From Paracoccaceae bacterium (GTDB lineage Bacteria; Pseudomonadota; Alphaproteobacteria; Rhodobacterales; Rhodobacteraceae), in assembly GCA_027080755.1 (NCBI GenBank), contig JALWQC010000250.1:1-5764 (forward strand): a DNA stretch of 5,764 bases, in the 5' to 3' direction. The notes below the pieces were generated by a model that saw only the letters and a list, made by a program, of their open reading frames with translations, was not told the origin of the DNA and ran no database searches. This document shows positions 5,254 to 5,764 of the stretch, one piece after another (position 1 is the first letter of the stretch; each line of letters opens with the position of its first letter). Position numbers and translations under genes: made by a program.

Positions 5254-5764
5254 ATGACTGAACCGCTGAAGCTTGCCATCGCAGGTCTGGGGACCGTAGG
5301 CGCGGGGATTGTAAAAATCGTGCAGACGCATGGCGATTTGCTGGCCGCGCGCGCCGGCCGCCCGATTGAAATCACGGCGATTTCCGCCCGCTCGCGTTCG
5401 CGGGATCGCGGCGTGGACCTGTCGGCCTATGCCTGGGAAGACGACCCCGTGGCGCTGGCGCGGCGTGACGACGTGGACCTGCTGATAGAGGTCATCGGCG
5501 GCGAGGACGGCCCCGCCAAGGCCTGCGTGGAAACCGCGCTGGCCAACGGCAAACACGTGGTTACCGCCAACAAGGCCCTGCTGGCCATGCACGGGCAGGA
5601 ACTGGCGCTTCTGGCGGAAAGCAACGGCGTTTCCCTGCGCTACGAGGCCGCCGTCGCCGGTGGCATCCCCATCGTCAAGGCCCTGACCGAGGGGCTGGCC
5701 GCCAACCGTATCGACCGCGTTATGGGTGTGATGAACGGCACCTGCAACTATATCCTTGTCTCTT
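5254..5764 (+). CDS. hom: Homoserine dehydrogenase, 5' part (runs off window)
   Basis: The gene begins at ATG 5254, 3 bases after the previous stop, with GGGAG (5240-5244) 9 bases upstream. It runs past the window end after 170 codons, so the C-terminal part of the catalytic domain and any ACT domain are not visible. The enzyme reduces aspartate-4-semialdehyde to homoserine with NAD(P)H, the branch to threonine and methionine. The N-terminal Rossmann fold shows GLGTVG (11-16). TANKALL (104-110) contains the conserved lysine K107. YEAAVAGGIPIVKAL (130-144) and GVMNGTCNYIL (158-168) are family signatures of the dimerisation/substrate region. Full-length relatives are about 430 residues. No frameshift or internal stop is seen. 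The arrangement alaC, rraB-like, hom suggests joint expression of amino-acid genes. Confidence 0.97.
   Translation, partial: MTEPLKLAIAGLGTVGAGIVKIVQTHGDLLAARAGRPIEITAISARSRSRDRGVDLSAYAWEDDPVALARRDDVDLLIEVIGGEDGPAKACVETALANGKHVVTANKALLAMHGQELALLAESNGVSLRYEAAVAGGIPIVKALTEGLAANRIDRVMGVMNGTCNYILVS

Noticed and set aside
1..5764. CRISPR array, insertion sequence, toxin-antitoxin or defence system
   Set aside because: There are no regularly spaced repeats, transposase motifs or defence domains; all genes outside 112-465 are accounted for by housekeeping families or the small lipoprotein.

Overview
The window looks like chromosomal core sequence of a GC-rich alphaproteobacterium, most likely Rhodobacteraceae (Roseobacter-like). 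This rests on the high-GC coding sequence, a class I PHA synthase, an AlaC-type aminotransferase followed by an RraB-like gene and homoserine dehydrogenase, and a small lipoprotein of a kind I associate with that family. The taxonomic call comes from gene content and remembered gene order, not from a search.

Layout. (1) Bases 37-111 hold tRNA-Gly(GCC) on the + strand with an encoded CCA. (2) Bases 112-465 contain no convincing gene. They are rich in inverted repeats (about 236-366) and end in a bidirectional terminator-like hairpin (385-420) and a strong stem-loop just past uspA (425-455), so the tRNA unit and the pha unit converge here. (3) On the minus strand, phaC (3207 to 1390) is followed 78 bases later by a tandem-domain universal stress protein gene (1311 to 466, GTG start); the two look like one transcription unit. 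(4) A 99-base divergent region (3208-3306) carries a plausible phaC promoter with a small palindrome in its spacer. (5) On the plus strand come a 108-residue lipoprotein (3307-3633), the aminotransferase alaC (3696-4928), an RraB-like gene overlapping it by 8 bases (4921-5250), and the 5' part of hom (from 5254), which runs off the window after 170 codons.

How the parts fit. phaC polymerises (R)-3-hydroxyacyl-CoA into storage polyester, and the linked Usp probably ties carbon storage to stress or growth arrest. alaC, rraB-like and hom are packed tightly enough to be translationally coupled. They join pyruvate/alanine transamination and the aspartate-family branch to homoserine with a possible regulator of RNase E. 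No mobile element, CRISPR array, phage gene or recognisable defence system is present. I found no clear new system. The least explained items are the structured intergenic segment, the lipoprotein, and the RraB-like gene inside an amino-acid operon.
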